A stretch of 64,000 nucleotides of DNA from Akkermansiaceae bacterium UBA1315 (GCA_002307065.1 DBTN01000042.1:45652-109651), one strand, 5' to 3'; numbered from the stretch's first letter, positions 1 to 9,728 are shown. Numbers and translations are program-made. The notes: a model not told the origin generated them from the sequence alone.

Positions 1-763
1 GGCCCATGCGGCGGCCCGGAGGCGCTGTCGCACCGGCAATGAATCCAGCGATTGGCTTTTTACAATTTTCCTTCGCCCAGCGAGCGGCATCGACTTCGGC
101 CGAACCGCCGATTTCGCCGATCATGATGATCGCTTCGGTCTCGGGGTCGTTGTTGAACATTTCCAACACTTCGAGGTGGTTGGTGCCGTTGATCGGGTCA
201 CCACCGATTCCGACGCAAGTGCTCTGCCCGTAACCGAGTTGGGTGAGTTGCCAAACCGCTTCGTAAGTGAGAGTGCCGGAACGGGAAACCACGCCGACAT
301 TGCCACGCTTGTGGATGTAACCCGGAGCGATGCCAATGCGGCAGCCACCATGGCTTTTTTCACCGTAACCCGGAGTCACGATGCCCGGGCAGTTCGGTCC
401 GACAAGGCGGGATTTCGAACCGGTCAGCGCGTTTTTCACCCGCATCATGTCCATCACCGGAATGCCTTCGGTGATGCATACGATCAGGTCGACACCCGCG
501 TCAGCAGCTTCCAGAATCGCATCGGCCGCAAATGGCGGGGGAACAAAAATCACCGAGGCAGTCGCACCGGTTTCGTTGACCGCTTGGCTGACCGTGTCAA
601 AAATCGGCACGACGTTTTCAAATTTTTGCCCGCCTTTTCCCGGAGTGACGCCGGCGACGAGTTTGGTTCCGTATTCCAGCGAAAGCTGCGCGTGACGCGC
701 GCCAAAGCTGCCGGTGATGCCCTGAACCAGGACCTTGGTGTTTTCGTCGATGAGGATGGACAT
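1..763 (-). CDS. sucD: Succinyl-CoA synthetase alpha subunit, 3' end outside window
   Basis: Alpha subunit of succinyl-CoA synthetase (succinyl-CoA to succinate with ATP or GTP formation, TCA cycle, cytoplasm). The 254 visible residues start at ATG 763 and show the N-terminal CoA-binding Rossmann fold (VQGITGSFG near residue 15), then GVTPGKGG, the GPNCPGI segment and the ligase-CoA domain with SRSGTLTYEAV. The window ends inside the RRMG motif. In E. coli SucD the phosphorylated active-site His lies just after this point, so it cannot be checked here. The partner sucC lies upstream on the same strand but two unrelated genes sit between them. Identity is clear from continuous family similarity; only the C-terminus is unseen. 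Confidence 0.96.
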   Translation of the reverse strand, partial: MSILIDENTKVLVQGITGSFGARHAQLSLEYGTKLVAGVTPGKGGQKFENVVPIFDTVSQAVNETGATASVIFVPPPFAADAILEAADAGVDLIVCITEGIPVMDMMRVKNALTGSKSRLVGPNCPGIVTPGYGEKSHGGCRIGIAPGYIHKRGNVGVVSRSGTLTYEAVWQLTQLGYGQSTCVGIGGDPINGTNHLEVLEMFNNDPETEAIIMIGEIGGSAEVDAARWAKENCKKPIAGFIAGATAPPGRRMG

Positions 764-782
764 GGCGGAAGTTTGCTATTTT

Positions 783-1304
783 TCAGGATTCGAGACGTTC
801 GAAAACGTTCTGCGGCAGGAGAGATTTAAGCTCGGGATGAGCTTCGAGGAGACGAGAAATATCGGCCAGATCTTTTTGGCGCTTGCTTGGGCGGCGATCG
901 GAATCCGAATACGCTTTGATTTTTCCGGCAAGAGTATCTTCCAACGAGGCGACTCGCATCAGGATTCCGTGCACATCGGCTGGCACGGATCGCGGGGGGA
1001 AGTCTTTATAAAAGTCCTCCGTACTGATTTGGATACTGACCTTTGACTTGCCTTTGAGGTTCACTGACCATTCAAAGCGGTTTTCGGAGGAACCCGCTTC
1101 TTTAAAGGCAGCAATGGCTTCTTCAAGCCGTTCTGTGGCAATCACCACATCCGAAGTTACCATCGGTTCATAAGCCCAATGATTCACCGCCAGCCCACCG
1201 ATCATGCACCATGAGATTTCATTTTTTCCCATGGCCATCACAAGAGCGGAAACGTCTCCGCTTCCTCCCAGTGTTTGCCAATCGTAAAACTGCCGTTGTG
1301 TCAT
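783..1304 (-). CDS. Nucleotidyltransferase-fold protein (AbiEii/MNT-like)
   Basis: A 173-residue protein resembling small nucleotidyltransferase-fold proteins of the AbiEii/MNT group. The family's GG signature is visible as CMIGGLAVNHW near residue 33, followed by the strand that normally carries a DxD metal-binding pair. Here it reads TSDVVIAT, so the first Asp is present but the second is Val, which argues for weak or altered catalysis. The C-terminal half has the usual KRQKDLADI helix (KxxDxxDI-like). It starts 3 bases after the stop of the VOC gene and ends 19 bases before sucD, so it is probably co-transcribed with sucC and sucD. No antitoxin partner is next to it. The substrate is unknown. 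Confidence 0.7.
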   Translation of the reverse strand: MTQRQFYDWQTLGGSGDVSALVMAMGKNEISWCMIGGLAVNHWAYEPMVTSDVVIATERLEEAIAAFKEAGSSENRFEWSVNLKGKSKVSIQISTEDFYKDFPPRSVPADVHGILMRVASLEDTLAGKIKAYSDSDRRPSKRQKDLADISRLLEAHPELKSLLPQNVFERLES

Positions 1305-1307
1305 GGC

Positions 1308-1709
1308 TCAATGCGAACAATCGGGATGGTTCGGCTTTTTCTGGTGCAATGCGACGGTATTGCCGGAGGGATCGGCAACCAGAGCGAGACGGCAGACAGG
1401 GAAATCCTGAATGGGCAGCGCGAGCTTCGCGCCGGCCTTTTGAATCGCATCAACGGCTACATCGAGGTCTTCGACTTCGAAACAGGCACCGCCGCCGTGT
1501 TCGCTGGGCCGCCATTGATCGGAGGTCTTGGTAATGGCGAGCGTTTGACCGGCCGGAGTTTCAAATTCCACCCAGCCAACTTCACCTTCGTGTTCGAAAA
1601 CCGCGCCTTCCCTTAAACCGAGAATCTCACCGTAAAACTTCCGGGACTCCGCGATATCATTCACCGCGTAGCCTACGAAAGCCAGTTCTTTGATCCCGAT
1701 CCCGGACAT
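1308..1709 (-). CDS. VOC (glyoxalase/bleomycin-resistance fold) family protein
   Basis: A 133-residue vicinal-oxygen-chelate protein with the two beta-alpha-beta-beta-beta repeats of the family. The first begins at ELAFVGYAVNDIAESRKFY and continues to ETPAGQTLAIT. The second runs from GGACFEVEDLDVAVDAI to DPSGNTVALHQ. Members are metal-dependent isomerases, dioxygenases or resistance proteins, and the reaction cannot be read from the sequence. It lies 20 bases after sucC and just before the nucleotidyltransferase gene, inside the sucCD transcription unit. The C-terminal tail (KPNHPDCSH) is not part of the fold. Confidence 0.85.
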   Translation of the reverse strand: MSGIGIKELAFVGYAVNDIAESRKFYGEILGLREGAVFEHEGEVGWVEFETPAGQTLAITKTSDQWRPSEHGGGACFEVEDLDVAVDAIQKAGAKLALPIQDFPVCRLALVADPSGNTVALHQKKPNHPDCSH

Positions 1710-1729
1710 GGTTTTCGACGTTTGGAATC

Positions 1730-2911
1730 TCAGCCCACCGCCGCGACGATCTTCTGGGCACCGTCCGCCATGGTGTCGGCGGTGACGATGTTCAGTCCGG
1801 ATGCCGCGAGGGTCGCTTTGCCTTTTTCCACGTTGTTGCCTTCGAGGCGGACAACGAGTGGAAGCGGCAAACCGGTTTCCTTGGCAGCCTCGATCACCCC
1901 TTCGGCGATGATGTTACAGTCCATGATCCCACCGAAGATGTTGATCAGGATGCCTTTGACGTTCGAATCACCCAAAATGATTTTGAATGCCGCCGTCACT
2001 TGCTCCTTGGAGGCTCCGCCGCCGACGTCGAGGAAGTTCGCAGGATCACCACCGTAGTGTTTGATGATGTCCATCGTCGCCATCGCCAAACCGGCACCAT
2101 TCACCAGGCAAGCAATGTTTCCATCGAGTCCGATGTAGTTCAGGTCAAATTCGGAGGCCGCGACTTCGCGAGGATCTTCTTCGGTTTTGTCCCGCATCGC
2201 GACGATGTCCGGATGGCGGTAAAGGGCGTTGTCGTCGAAACCGAATTTCGCATCCAGCGCAAGCACACGCCCGTCAGGCGTCGTCACCAGTGGATTGATT
2301 TCCACCATCGAACAATCGGAGGATACAAAAAGCTTGTAGAGGTTGCTGAGTAGTTTCGCAAACTGCTTCGCGATGTCGCCACTCAAACCAAGAGCTGCGG
2401 AAATTTTGCGAACTTCGTAGGGCTGAAGTCCCAGAACCGGATGAATGCACTGACGGAAAATTTTCTCCGGAGTGTCGTGAGCGACGTCTTCGATGCTCAT
2501 GCCACCTTCGGTCGACGCGACGATGACCGGTGCCGAGGTCGCACGATCCATCAGAATTGCGAGGTAATATTCGTGCGTGATATCAACGGCTTCGGCGATC
2601 ATCACCTTGCTGACGAGTTTGCCCGCTTCACCCGTTTGTACGGTGACGAGAGTTTCGTTGAGCATCTTCTTGGCGAATTCCGCAGCTTGCTCCGGTGACT
2701 CGATGAGGTGGACGCCACCTTGGAAACCGTTTTTAAAATGGCCCTTGCCGCGACCACCTGCGTGGACTTGAGCCTTGATGACCAATTTCGCCCCAGCGAA
2801 TTGCCGCGCCGCGGCTTCCGCTTCCTCCGGCGTTCCGGCAACTGCGCCCTTGGGACTCGGGACTTGGAAACGATCGAAAAGCTCCTTGGCTTGGTATTCG
2901 TGGATGTTCAT
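1730..2911 (-). CDS. sucC: Succinyl-CoA synthetase beta subunit
   Basis: Nucleotide-binding beta subunit of succinyl-CoA synthetase, partner of the alpha subunit encoded downstream. The 393-residue length is normal. The N-terminus MNIHEYQAKELFDRF, the ATP-grasp segment VIKAQVHAGGRGKGHFK, SMVEINPLV, LDAKFGFDDNALYR and the CoA-ligase segment VNGAGLAMATMDI are all present. The start at 2911 gives the standard N-terminus. The gene opens a four-gene run on the minus strand (sucC, VOC protein, nucleotidyltransferase, sucD). sucC and sucD normally touch or overlap, so the separation is unusual. Confidence 0.98.
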   Translation of the reverse strand: MNIHEYQAKELFDRFQVPSPKGAVAGTPEEAEAAARQFAGAKLVIKAQVHAGGRGKGHFKNGFQGGVHLIESPEQAAEFAKKMLNETLVTVQTGEAGKLVSKVMIAEAVDITHEYYLAILMDRATSAPVIVASTEGGMSIEDVAHDTPEKIFRQCIHPVLGLQPYEVRKISAALGLSGDIAKQFAKLLSNLYKLFVSSDCSMVEINPLVTTPDGRVLALDAKFGFDDNALYRHPDIVAMRDKTEEDPREVAASEFDLNYIGLDGNIACLVNGAGLAMATMDIIKHYGGDPANFLDVGGGASKEQVTAAFKIILGDSNVKGILINIFGGIMDCNIIAEGVIEAAKETGLPLPLVVRLEGNNVEKGKATLAASGLNIVTADTMADGAQKIVAAVG

Positions 2912-3034
2912 AGCGGCAGGGAAAGTCGTGCGTGTACTCTCAAACGCGGGGAACGTAGTTGCCGATGCCCGACCCGGTCAAGTGATCCGTCGTGTTTCCC
3001 ACCAAACCACGGGAAAAAATCACCTCATTCAGGT

Positions 3035-5704
3035 TTATCGTCCCGATTCCTTTACTAAATTTTTCACCAAACCATTAAAATTCTCCGCTTTCGCCAGCTC
3101 CTCGACGCTCAAATGGGACCGGTATCTCCAATAAAAAGGGATGATCGCTGGAACGTTGATCCGTTCCGCGTCCGGATCCGCGAGCCGGAGCGCCTCATCC
3201 ATCGCCAACAAATCCTGCAACGGGAAAATCGCCCACATCGCGGGAGATTTCAGGTGCTGATCGATGATCGACTGCGCAATCTCCCCGGAAAGCTCAACCG
3301 GCGGCAGATTGATGCCAAATAGCTGCCATGCGAAAGGCGCGGTGACCTCCGCATCTTCCCTCCACCAGCCGCGCAATGTCGGCATATCATGCGTCGACGG
3401 ACTGACAACACTCATATACGGCGCATCGACCGGATGAAAAAACGCGACGTTCGAGGTCTTCGGCATGCGCTGGATTTCCAACGATAAAATCCCCAGGTTT
3501 TTCAGAACCCCGGGCACACAGGCAGGAACCATCCCAAGATCCTCCCCACACAAAAGCATCGAACTCGCCCTTCGCATCGCCGGGAGTTTTTCATATCCTT
3601 TCGCCTTCCAAAACTCTTCCTGGCGACGATAAAAATAATCATTATATAACTCGTCGATCCGCCATTTGATATCATCGTGCAGCTCCTGATAGGACTTGGT
3701 ATTCTGCAATCCGTAACGCGGATGAAATTCCCACCCGTCAGAACCGGGAACTTCGAAAAACATCACATCACTGACACAGTCCATCAGCGCCTCCTTGAGC
3801 AACCAATCTGGATGGGCTTCATCGATCGCCCCGAAATACTCTTCGATTTTCCGCTGGTTGGAAAACGCGTCTCGCAACATCCACGAATCCGAACGAAACG
3901 GCTCGATGAACCTCTGCTTCACCTCGTCCACTCGCTGCCCGAATCGTCCGGCCAAAGAATGCTCGCGGAGGTAAGGCCGACAAAACCGCTCATACTCGAA
4001 CGGGATCTGCCGCTCGCCAAACTCATTCCGATGAATTGGCAAAGCCGGATCGAAATAACCCATGATACCTTCAACCTGATCATAAGGCACCTGCCAGATC
4101 CGGAAAAATCCAAGAATATGATCAATCCGATAAGCATCGAAATATCGACTTAACTGGGCGAACCGGTTTCTCCACCAAGCATATCCGTCCTGCTTCATCA
4201 CTTCCCAATGATAAGTTGGAAACCCCCAGTTCTGCCCCTTCACCGCGAATGCGTCCGGCGGAGCTCCGGTTTGCGCATCCATCTTGAACAAATGCGGCGC
4301 CGACCACGCGTCCACCGACTCACGATCAATCCCAATCGGCAGATCTCCTTTCAGAGCGATTCCTTGCTCGTGCAGATAAGCCACCGCCTCGGAAAGCTGA
4401 GCGTCCAACTCGAACTGCAACCAGATATGATAAGCAATCTCCAGCCATCGATCGCTCTCGACCAACGCATTGACCCATGCCCAGTGAAACACCGAACATT
4501 TCTCCCACTTGGAAAAATCCGCCGTTCCATACTCATCACGCTTCACACAAAAGACCGCATACGGAATCACCCATTCGCGATTCAACTGCAGGAAATTTTC
4601 AAACTGCGGACTGGCGAGAATCGAACTTCGATGCTCCTCGTAGATCTCCCGAGTCAGATCAACCTTCGCCTTCATCACCGCCTCGTAATCGACTTGAGCG
4701 AGCGGATTCAACCGATGGCGAGCTTCCGCCACCCGTCGGTCGAAATCTTCCGACATTTCATACTCCAAAGCATCAATCCGCAAATACTGCGGATGCAGTG
4801 CAAAAACACTGATGGCGGAATACGGATAAGAATCCGTCCAACGATGGGAAGACGTCGTATCATTGATCGGCAAAATCTGAATCAGTTTCAAACCGGCCAA
4901 TTTCGCCCAATCGGCAAATCCCTTGAGATCCGCGAATTCCCCCACCCCGAGACTCTTTTCACTACGCAGCGAAAAAACCGGCAGAGCAACCCCCGCGCCT
5001 CGAAACAGCGCATCCGGCTTTCGCCGATATCCCTCATCACTGATCCGAGTCTTTTGACTTTCGGAAAGATAATGAGCATCAATCGACCGATTTTCCCATA
5101 ACTCGATATCCACGACTTTCCGCGTCGTCAGATCATACAAACCATATTTGTATTCGACCGGATAATCCGAGCGAAAGTCCACCGACGCCCGCCAGACGTT
5201 TTCAGAAACCTCACTGAGGATCACCGGTTTTTCCAAACTCCACAAGCCGAGTTCCGGAGCACTTCCTAACACACACACCGCCTGCCCCGGAGGAACGGCA
5301 GCCATGCGCAATTGAAATTCGTGATTTCCTTCCGTCGCGTCACGTTTCAACGCATGCCGCTTCGGGACCATCCCAGCGAAGGCTTTCGTTTCAAAAGCAT
5401 AATCTTCCGTCCCGGCAGAACACCAAGTGTCCAACGCCAAATACGTATCCACCTTCCGGATTCGAATCACCCGCGGACCATGCCATTCATCCAATACCGT
5501 GTGAGGATGTTCCTGGCGGTATTGATAACGGTATTCGACCCGCGAACCCTCGCATTCCACACGCGCTTCCCAGTGTTGATGATCCAGCCAAGCGAGCGGC
5601 AGCACCCTTTCCTCCCTCTGACCGGTTTCAGAAATGATGGCCAATTCCAGCCACAGGCTTTCTCCCGGGACGGTGTGATAATTGAGACGAAAAACAATTT
5701 TCAT
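3035..5704 (-). CDS. malQ: 4-alpha-glucanotransferase (amylomaltase) with two starch-binding domains
   Basis: GH77 disproportionating enzyme that transfers maltodextrin segments in glycogen and maltose metabolism, cytoplasmic (no signal peptide). At 889 residues it belongs to the long class: two CBM20-like carbohydrate-binding domains at about 1-100 and 130-225, then the GH77 barrel from about 235. Catalytic signatures visible include FDAYRIDHILGFFRIW (nucleophile Asp region), CGEDLGMVPACV (acid/base Glu region) and SPSTHDMPTLRGWW. The stop is 123 bases from sucC and the start is 24 bases from the trpD stop, so malQ probably follows trpD in one transcript. Plant DPE2-like and Bacteroides-like enzymes share this layout. 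Confidence 0.95.
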   Translation of the reverse strand: MKIVFRLNYHTVPGESLWLELAIISETGQREERVLPLAWLDHQHWEARVECEGSRVEYRYQYRQEHPHTVLDEWHGPRVIRIRKVDTYLALDTWCSAGTEDYAFETKAFAGMVPKRHALKRDATEGNHEFQLRMAAVPPGQAVCVLGSAPELGLWSLEKPVILSEVSENVWRASVDFRSDYPVEYKYGLYDLTTRKVVDIELWENRSIDAHYLSESQKTRISDEGYRRKPDALFRGAGVALPVFSLRSEKSLGVGEFADLKGFADWAKLAGLKLIQILPINDTTSSHRWTDSYPYSAISVFALHPQYLRIDALEYEMSEDFDRRVAEARHRLNPLAQVDYEAVMKAKVDLTREIYEEHRSSILASPQFENFLQLNREWVIPYAVFCVKRDEYGTADFSKWEKCSVFHWAWVNALVESDRWLEIAYHIWLQFELDAQLSEAVAYLHEQGIALKGDLPIGIDRESVDAWSAPHLFKMDAQTGAPPDAFAVKGQNWGFPTYHWEVMKQDGYAWWRNRFAQLSRYFDAYRIDHILGFFRIWQVPYDQVEGIMGYFDPALPIHRNEFGERQIPFEYERFCRPYLREHSLAGRFGQRVDEVKQRFIEPFRSDSWMLRDAFSNQRKIEEYFGAIDEAHPDWLLKEALMDCVSDVMFFEVPGSDGWEFHPRYGLQNTKSYQELHDDIKWRIDELYNDYFYRRQEEFWKAKGYEKLPAMRRASSMLLCGEDLGMVPACVPGVLKNLGILSLEIQRMPKTSNVAFFHPVDAPYMSVVSPSTHDMPTLRGWWREDAEVTAPFAWQLFGINLPPVELSGEIAQSIIDQHLKSPAMWAIFPLQDLLAMDEALRLADPDAERINVPAIIPFYWRYRSHLSVEELAKAENFNGLVKNLVKESGR

Positions 5705-5728
5705 GCGGATCGCGACGGATTTTGAAAA

Positions 5729-6772
5729 CTAAAAGGCCGCCTTCTGCAGTCGGCGCAGGCGGTCAAGGGCAGCACCACTTTGGATCGCTTCGAGCGAAAG
5801 CTGGATGCCGTCCCCAATGTGGTCCGCGAGCCCGGCGCACGCCAGCGCGGCCCCGGAATTCAAAACCACCATATCCCGTTTCGCACCGGTTTCCTCCCCG
5901 CTCAGAACCGCCTGCAAAATCGCCGCGTTCTCCTTCGCATCACCACCGCGCAAATCTTCGACCTTGGCGTAATGAAGACCAAAATCCCGGGGATCGATTT
6001 CCTCATCCTCCAGATCCTGATAAGCCCCCGCTTTGCAAATCCGGGTCGACCCCATCAGGCTGACCTCATCCACCGAGCGCCCATCCTTGGTGGTCCCGTG
6101 AACCGCCCAGGCGCTATCGCGGCCCAGGCGCTGCAAAATCTCGGCAAACGCCGGACAGAGATCGCGGGAAAAAACGCCGACGAGCTGACACTGCGGCCGC
6201 GCCGGATTTAACAACGGCCCGATCAAATTGAAAATCGTCCGAACTTTCCGTGCACCCAGATTTTTCCGAACCTCTGCGACCGCCTTGAAAGCCGGATGAT
6301 ACATCGGAGCGAACAAGAAGCCGACCCCGGCCTCGCTCAAACACCGGCGAAATCCTTCCGGGTCGAGATCGATTTTGATCCCCAACTCCTCCAGCACATC
6401 CGCCCCGCCGCTTTTCGAAGTGATGCCACGATTTCCATGTTTCACCACCACCGCACCCGCCGCCGCCGCGACGAACATTGCCGTCGTGGAAACATTAAAA
6501 AGCTGGAGCTGATCGCCACCGGTTCCGCACACATCCAGCGTCGGCCCCTCCAAATCAAGAGACTCGATTTCCGGGTCGATCGCATGTTCGAGAAACGCTT
6601 CGACAAACCCCGCGATCTCAGCGGGCGTTTCACCTTTTTTTGAAAGAGCTTCGAGCAACCGCTCCTTTTTGGCCGCTGCCACCCCCTCGTCCAACAGCAA
6701 CCCCGCCGCGACCTCTACCTCGCGCGGCTCGAGTTCCCGCCCCTCCTCCAAATGATGAATCAACGCGTCCAT
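5729..6772 (-). CDS. trpD: Anthranilate phosphoribosyltransferase
   Basis: Second step of tryptophan synthesis: anthranilate plus PRPP to phosphoribosyl-anthranilate. Family motifs are in order: VCGTGGDQ (PRPP loop, usually CGTGGD), FNVSTTAMFV, VKHGNRGITSKSGGADVLE, the FLFAPMYHPAFK helix and NLIGPLLNPA. I place the start at 6772 (MDALIHHLEEG). An in-frame ATG at 6799 would add nine residues (MAMGLLGWG) not usual for the family. No other trp gene is nearby, so this is a dispersed trp gene. It is convergent with nothing and reads away from the TPR gene at 6892, with about 120 bases of shared upstream region. Confidence 0.96.
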   Translation of the reverse strand: MDALIHHLEEGRELEPREVEVAAGLLLDEGVAAAKKERLLEALSKKGETPAEIAGFVEAFLEHAIDPEIESLDLEGPTLDVCGTGGDQLQLFNVSTTAMFVAAAAGAVVVKHGNRGITSKSGGADVLEELGIKIDLDPEGFRRCLSEAGVGFLFAPMYHPAFKAVAEVRKNLGARKVRTIFNLIGPLLNPARPQCQLVGVFSRDLCPAFAEILQRLGRDSAWAVHGTTKDGRSVDEVSLMGSTRICKAGAYQDLEDEEIDPRDFGLHYAKVEDLRGGDAKENAAILQAVLSGEETGAKRDMVVLNSGAALACAGLADHIGDGIQLSLEAIQSGAALDRLRRLQKAAF

Positions 6773-6891
6773 GCCCCAACCTAACAGCCCCATCGCCAAG
6801 AGCCAGAACGAACCGCCCGCCGATCAACCCTTCAAATCCACTCGGAATCCCCCTTGCGCTGGTTTTGGCAAAAGTCTAGTTTCCCCTTTCT

Positions 6892-9072
6892 ATGGTTCAC
6901 CGACCATCCAAAACCCTTTTGATCCCCACGCTGTGGTGTGCGATGGCCGCTTTTCCGTTGGCCGTTTCGCAGATTTACGCCCAGACCGCGCCACCGGTCC
7001 AGCCCGCTCAATTCGACCCTTCGGACGTTTACTTCCAAGGTTACCTCGCAGCTCGCGCGGCGGAGCAGCTTGAAAAAGATGGCGATTACATCGGCGCTTA
7101 CGAAAAACTTGAACAGGCCCGGAAACTTTTCGAAGGCGTCAGCCGCTATTACCCGACTTGGAAACCGGAAATGGTCAAAGGCCGTTCCGAAAAAAATGCC
7201 GAGGCGATCGCCAATGTCGGCCCGAAAGCCAACGAACAGCGCCAGAAAAAACAAGGCATCGTCGCAGAACTCGAAGGCGGTGTCCGGCAAGGCGCTCGCC
7301 CGCTGGATCCGACCGATCCGATCCAGCCCGCTCCCGGGATTTTAGAAGTCGATCCGATCGCCAGCCGTCGTCTCGCCGAAGCCGAAGCCGAGGTCGCGAG
7401 AATCCGTGGACTGATGGGAAAAGCTCCTCAGTCGTCCTCCAATTCCGAGCTCGAACGCGAACGCGATTCACTCGCGGCCCAGCTCCGCGCCGCGCAAACG
7501 AATGCGGAAAGCCTGCGCGCCCGACTCACCGCCCAACCCGTCGAAAGCGAACTCAAATCCCTCAACACCCGCATCGAAGGCCTTGAGCAAGAACGCGAAG
7601 CGATGGCCCGGGCACTCACTCAGAGCCGCGGCGCTCATACCGATGCCCTCGCCCGGATCGCCACACTGGAAGCGGATCTCAACATCATGCGCACCCAGGC
7701 GAACGAGATGCGGCAAAAAGAATCCAATCTCGATCGCGATCTGAAAACCGAACGCAAAATCGCCAACGAAGTCGTCGCCGGTCAGAGACGGCAGCTTGAG
7801 ACCCTCGAAAAGGCGCTGGAAATGAAGTCCGAGGAGCTCGCGAAAGCGAACCAGAAGATCACCGGACTCACCCAAGAACTCGCCCAAAGCCGCGAAGCGT
7901 TTGCCGAGCTCCGCGACGAACGCGACTCGCTTCTGCGGGAACGCGACCAAATGTCCGCCCTGCTAAAGCTCAACGAAGCCGGACGAATCAATGAGCTGAT
8001 CGAACAAAACATGGGGCTCGCGAAAAATTTGCGCGAAGCGAACGAAAAGGTCGAACGGCTCAATATCGACAACAACGCGGCCAAAGATGACATCATCGAC
8101 GCCTTGCGTGACCTCGCGATCGCCAAATCCCAAATCAATAAACTCCACCAGGAAAAACGCGCGCAAGACGACCGCTTGGCCGAATTGGAAAAACGTCTGC
8201 AACGGGAAGAAAACGCGCTCGCCAAGGGAGATACCTCCGCCAGCGCTGCGGAAACCGAGGTGCTGCGGGACATCATCAAACGCCAACTCCGACTCCAAGA
8301 GCGCCGCCGCCAGGCCCGCGATCTGCTCTTGGAAGCCGTCAAAGAATTGGGACAAAAAGACGAACAAGTCGCCAGCGCAGTCCAGCTTCTCGACGGCAAC
8401 GAAATCCAACTCACGCCCGAAGAACAAAAACTCATCGCCGACAAACAGGTCGACGGCGAGTTCATTTCTCCTTTCGCCCGCGATCGTGGCACGGTCGTCC
8501 GCGCCACCTCCGATCTCAATCGTGAGCTCGAAGGTTACGAACGTGCCGCGACCAAAGCGTTTGTCGCGGGCCGCTTGTTGCCGACCCGGGAATTGTTCCA
8601 AATGATCGTCGATGCGAATCCGGGAAACTCCTCGGCACTTTGCAAATTGGGCGTCGTCCACCTCCGGTTGGAAGACGCGTCCGCTGCGGCCGATACCTTC
8701 CGCCGCGCGGTCGAACTGGATGAAAGCAATCCGTATGCTCACCGGATGCTCGGATTTTCCGCGATGGCGATGGGCGATCTGGTGACTGCCGAGCAAAGCG
8801 TCGCCCGCAGTGTCGAACTCGCGCCCGACGATGCAAAAAGCCAAACGTTGCTCGGAGCGATTTTTTACCGGTTGGGAAAATTCAGCGAAGCCGAATCCCA
8901 CTACAAAGCGGCGATTTCCGCTGATCCGGTGCCCAGCGAACCGTATTTCAACCTCGCCGTGCTCTGCGCTCGCGACAAGCGGCTCGACAACGCCCGCGAG
9001 TATTATCACCAAGCGTTGGAGCGCGGGGCGATTCCTGACGCCAGCTTGGAGCGGCGGATTCTCGCTCGTTGA
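6892..9072 (+). CDS. Exported coiled-coil and TPR protein
   Basis: A 726-residue protein with a signal peptide (hydrophobic stretch ending near VSQIYAQT, residues 10-32). A short alpha-helical domain (about 45-100) is followed by a very long Glu/Arg/Ala/Gln-rich coiled coil from about 160 to 480 (for example LERERDSLAAQLRAAQTNAE). The C-terminal third (about 555-710) has at least three TPR units, including ALCKLGVVHLRLEDASAAAD, AHRMLGFSAMAMGDLVTAEQ and SQTLLGAIFYRLGKFSEAES. It probably acts in the periplasm or on the envelope as a scaffold. Function is unknown. The coiled coil makes database hits by composition likely. The small lipoprotein gene at 9099 follows after 26 bases and may be co-transcribed. 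Confidence 0.85.
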   Translation: MVHRPSKTLLIPTLWCAMAAFPLAVSQIYAQTAPPVQPAQFDPSDVYFQGYLAARAAEQLEKDGDYIGAYEKLEQARKLFEGVSRYYPTWKPEMVKGRSEKNAEAIANVGPKANEQRQKKQGIVAELEGGVRQGARPLDPTDPIQPAPGILEVDPIASRRLAEAEAEVARIRGLMGKAPQSSSNSELERERDSLAAQLRAAQTNAESLRARLTAQPVESELKSLNTRIEGLEQEREAMARALTQSRGAHTDALARIATLEADLNIMRTQANEMRQKESNLDRDLKTERKIANEVVAGQRRQLETLEKALEMKSEELAKANQKITGLTQELAQSREAFAELRDERDSLLRERDQMSALLKLNEAGRINELIEQNMGLAKNLREANEKVERLNIDNNAAKDDIIDALRDLAIAKSQINKLHQEKRAQDDRLAELEKRLQREENALAKGDTSASAAETEVLRDIIKRQLRLQERRRQARDLLLEAVKELGQKDEQVASAVQLLDGNEIQLTPEEQKLIADKQVDGEFISPFARDRGTVVRATSDLNRELEGYERAATKAFVAGRLLPTRELFQMIVDANPGNSSALCKLGVVHLRLEDASAAADTFRRAVELDESNPYAHRMLGFSAMAMGDLVTAEQSVARSVELAPDDAKSQTLLGAIFYRLGKFSEAESHYKAAISADPVPSEPYFNLAVLCARDKRLDNAREYYHQALERGAIPDASLERRILAR

Positions 9073-9098
9073 TCCGGTAAAAACGACGGCCTTTCGAT

Positions 9099-9728
9099 TT
9101 GCGCTTTTCTGAAATTTCTGTCATTCGTCGCCCCTTGAAGATTTTAAAACCCATTCTGAGTCTTCCCTTTTTCCTGGTGGCCGCCTGCGGAACCGGTGGT
9201 GAATCCGATCCCGCGAGTCCGGCAGCCTCACGTCCGACGTTGAGCCAACGCATCAGTGAACAAAACGGCTACAGCCAGGACGCAGAAGGAAATTGGGCCC
9301 CGAAAATCGATCGCCGCAGCCAGTTTGAGAGCCAACGGAAGTCGGCCTACTTCAAGGGCGACGTGTCGAAAAAAGAGTTCTATTCCGGCACCAAAGACTA
9401 CGAAAAGAAACCGTTCTGGGGAACCAAACAGGTCGAGCGAAAGAAGTTCGAGGGAAACACCGACGGCAGCCGGTTCGAAACCGCCTCCAAACTCGGGGAA
9501 AAGAAATCCCGTGAAGACAATGTCGCCTCCAAAATGACCGGTTCTTACGAAACGGGTGAATACGAAACCGGTTCAGCGCGCGAGGCGAATGAAGACCAAA
9601 TCGATCGCGTTTCGGACGCGGAGACGGACATCCGCCGCCGCGTTTACAAAGCTCCGAAAATCCTCGATTGGCAAGAACAGCGCTCGATGAGCGTCAATCA
9701 GACAAAGGGACTTCTGGGGCGAGACTGA
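9099..9728 (+). CDS. Small hypothetical lipoprotein
   Basis: A protein of up to 209 residues with a lipoprotein signal: the hydrophobic run ILSLPFFLVAAC ends in a lipobox with Cys near residue 30. The first possible start is TTG at 9099. A second TTG at 9135 would give a more typical short signal (LKILKP then the hydrophobic run). The mature part is very hydrophilic, rich in Lys, Glu, Ser and Tyr with repeated KKxFxG/KKPFWG-like segments (EFYSG, KPFWG, KKFEG) and no recognisable domain. It is close behind the TPR gene, and its end overlaps the convergent amidohydrolase-like gene by 35 bases. I do not recognise a function. Confidence 0.7.
   Translation: MRFSEISVIRRPLKILKPILSLPFFLVAACGTGGESDPASPAASRPTLSQRISEQNGYSQDAEGNWAPKIDRRSQFESQRKSAYFKGDVSKKEFYSGTKDYEKKPFWGTKQVERKKFEGNTDGSRFETASKLGEKKSREDNVASKMTGSYETGEYETGSAREANEDQIDRVSDAETDIRRRVYKAPKILDWQEQRSMSVNQTKGLLGRD

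Noticed and set aside
7963..9012. Antisense ORF of 349 codons over the coiled-coil/TPR gene
   Set aside because: Compositional shadow; the plus strand has signal peptide, coiled coil and TPRs.
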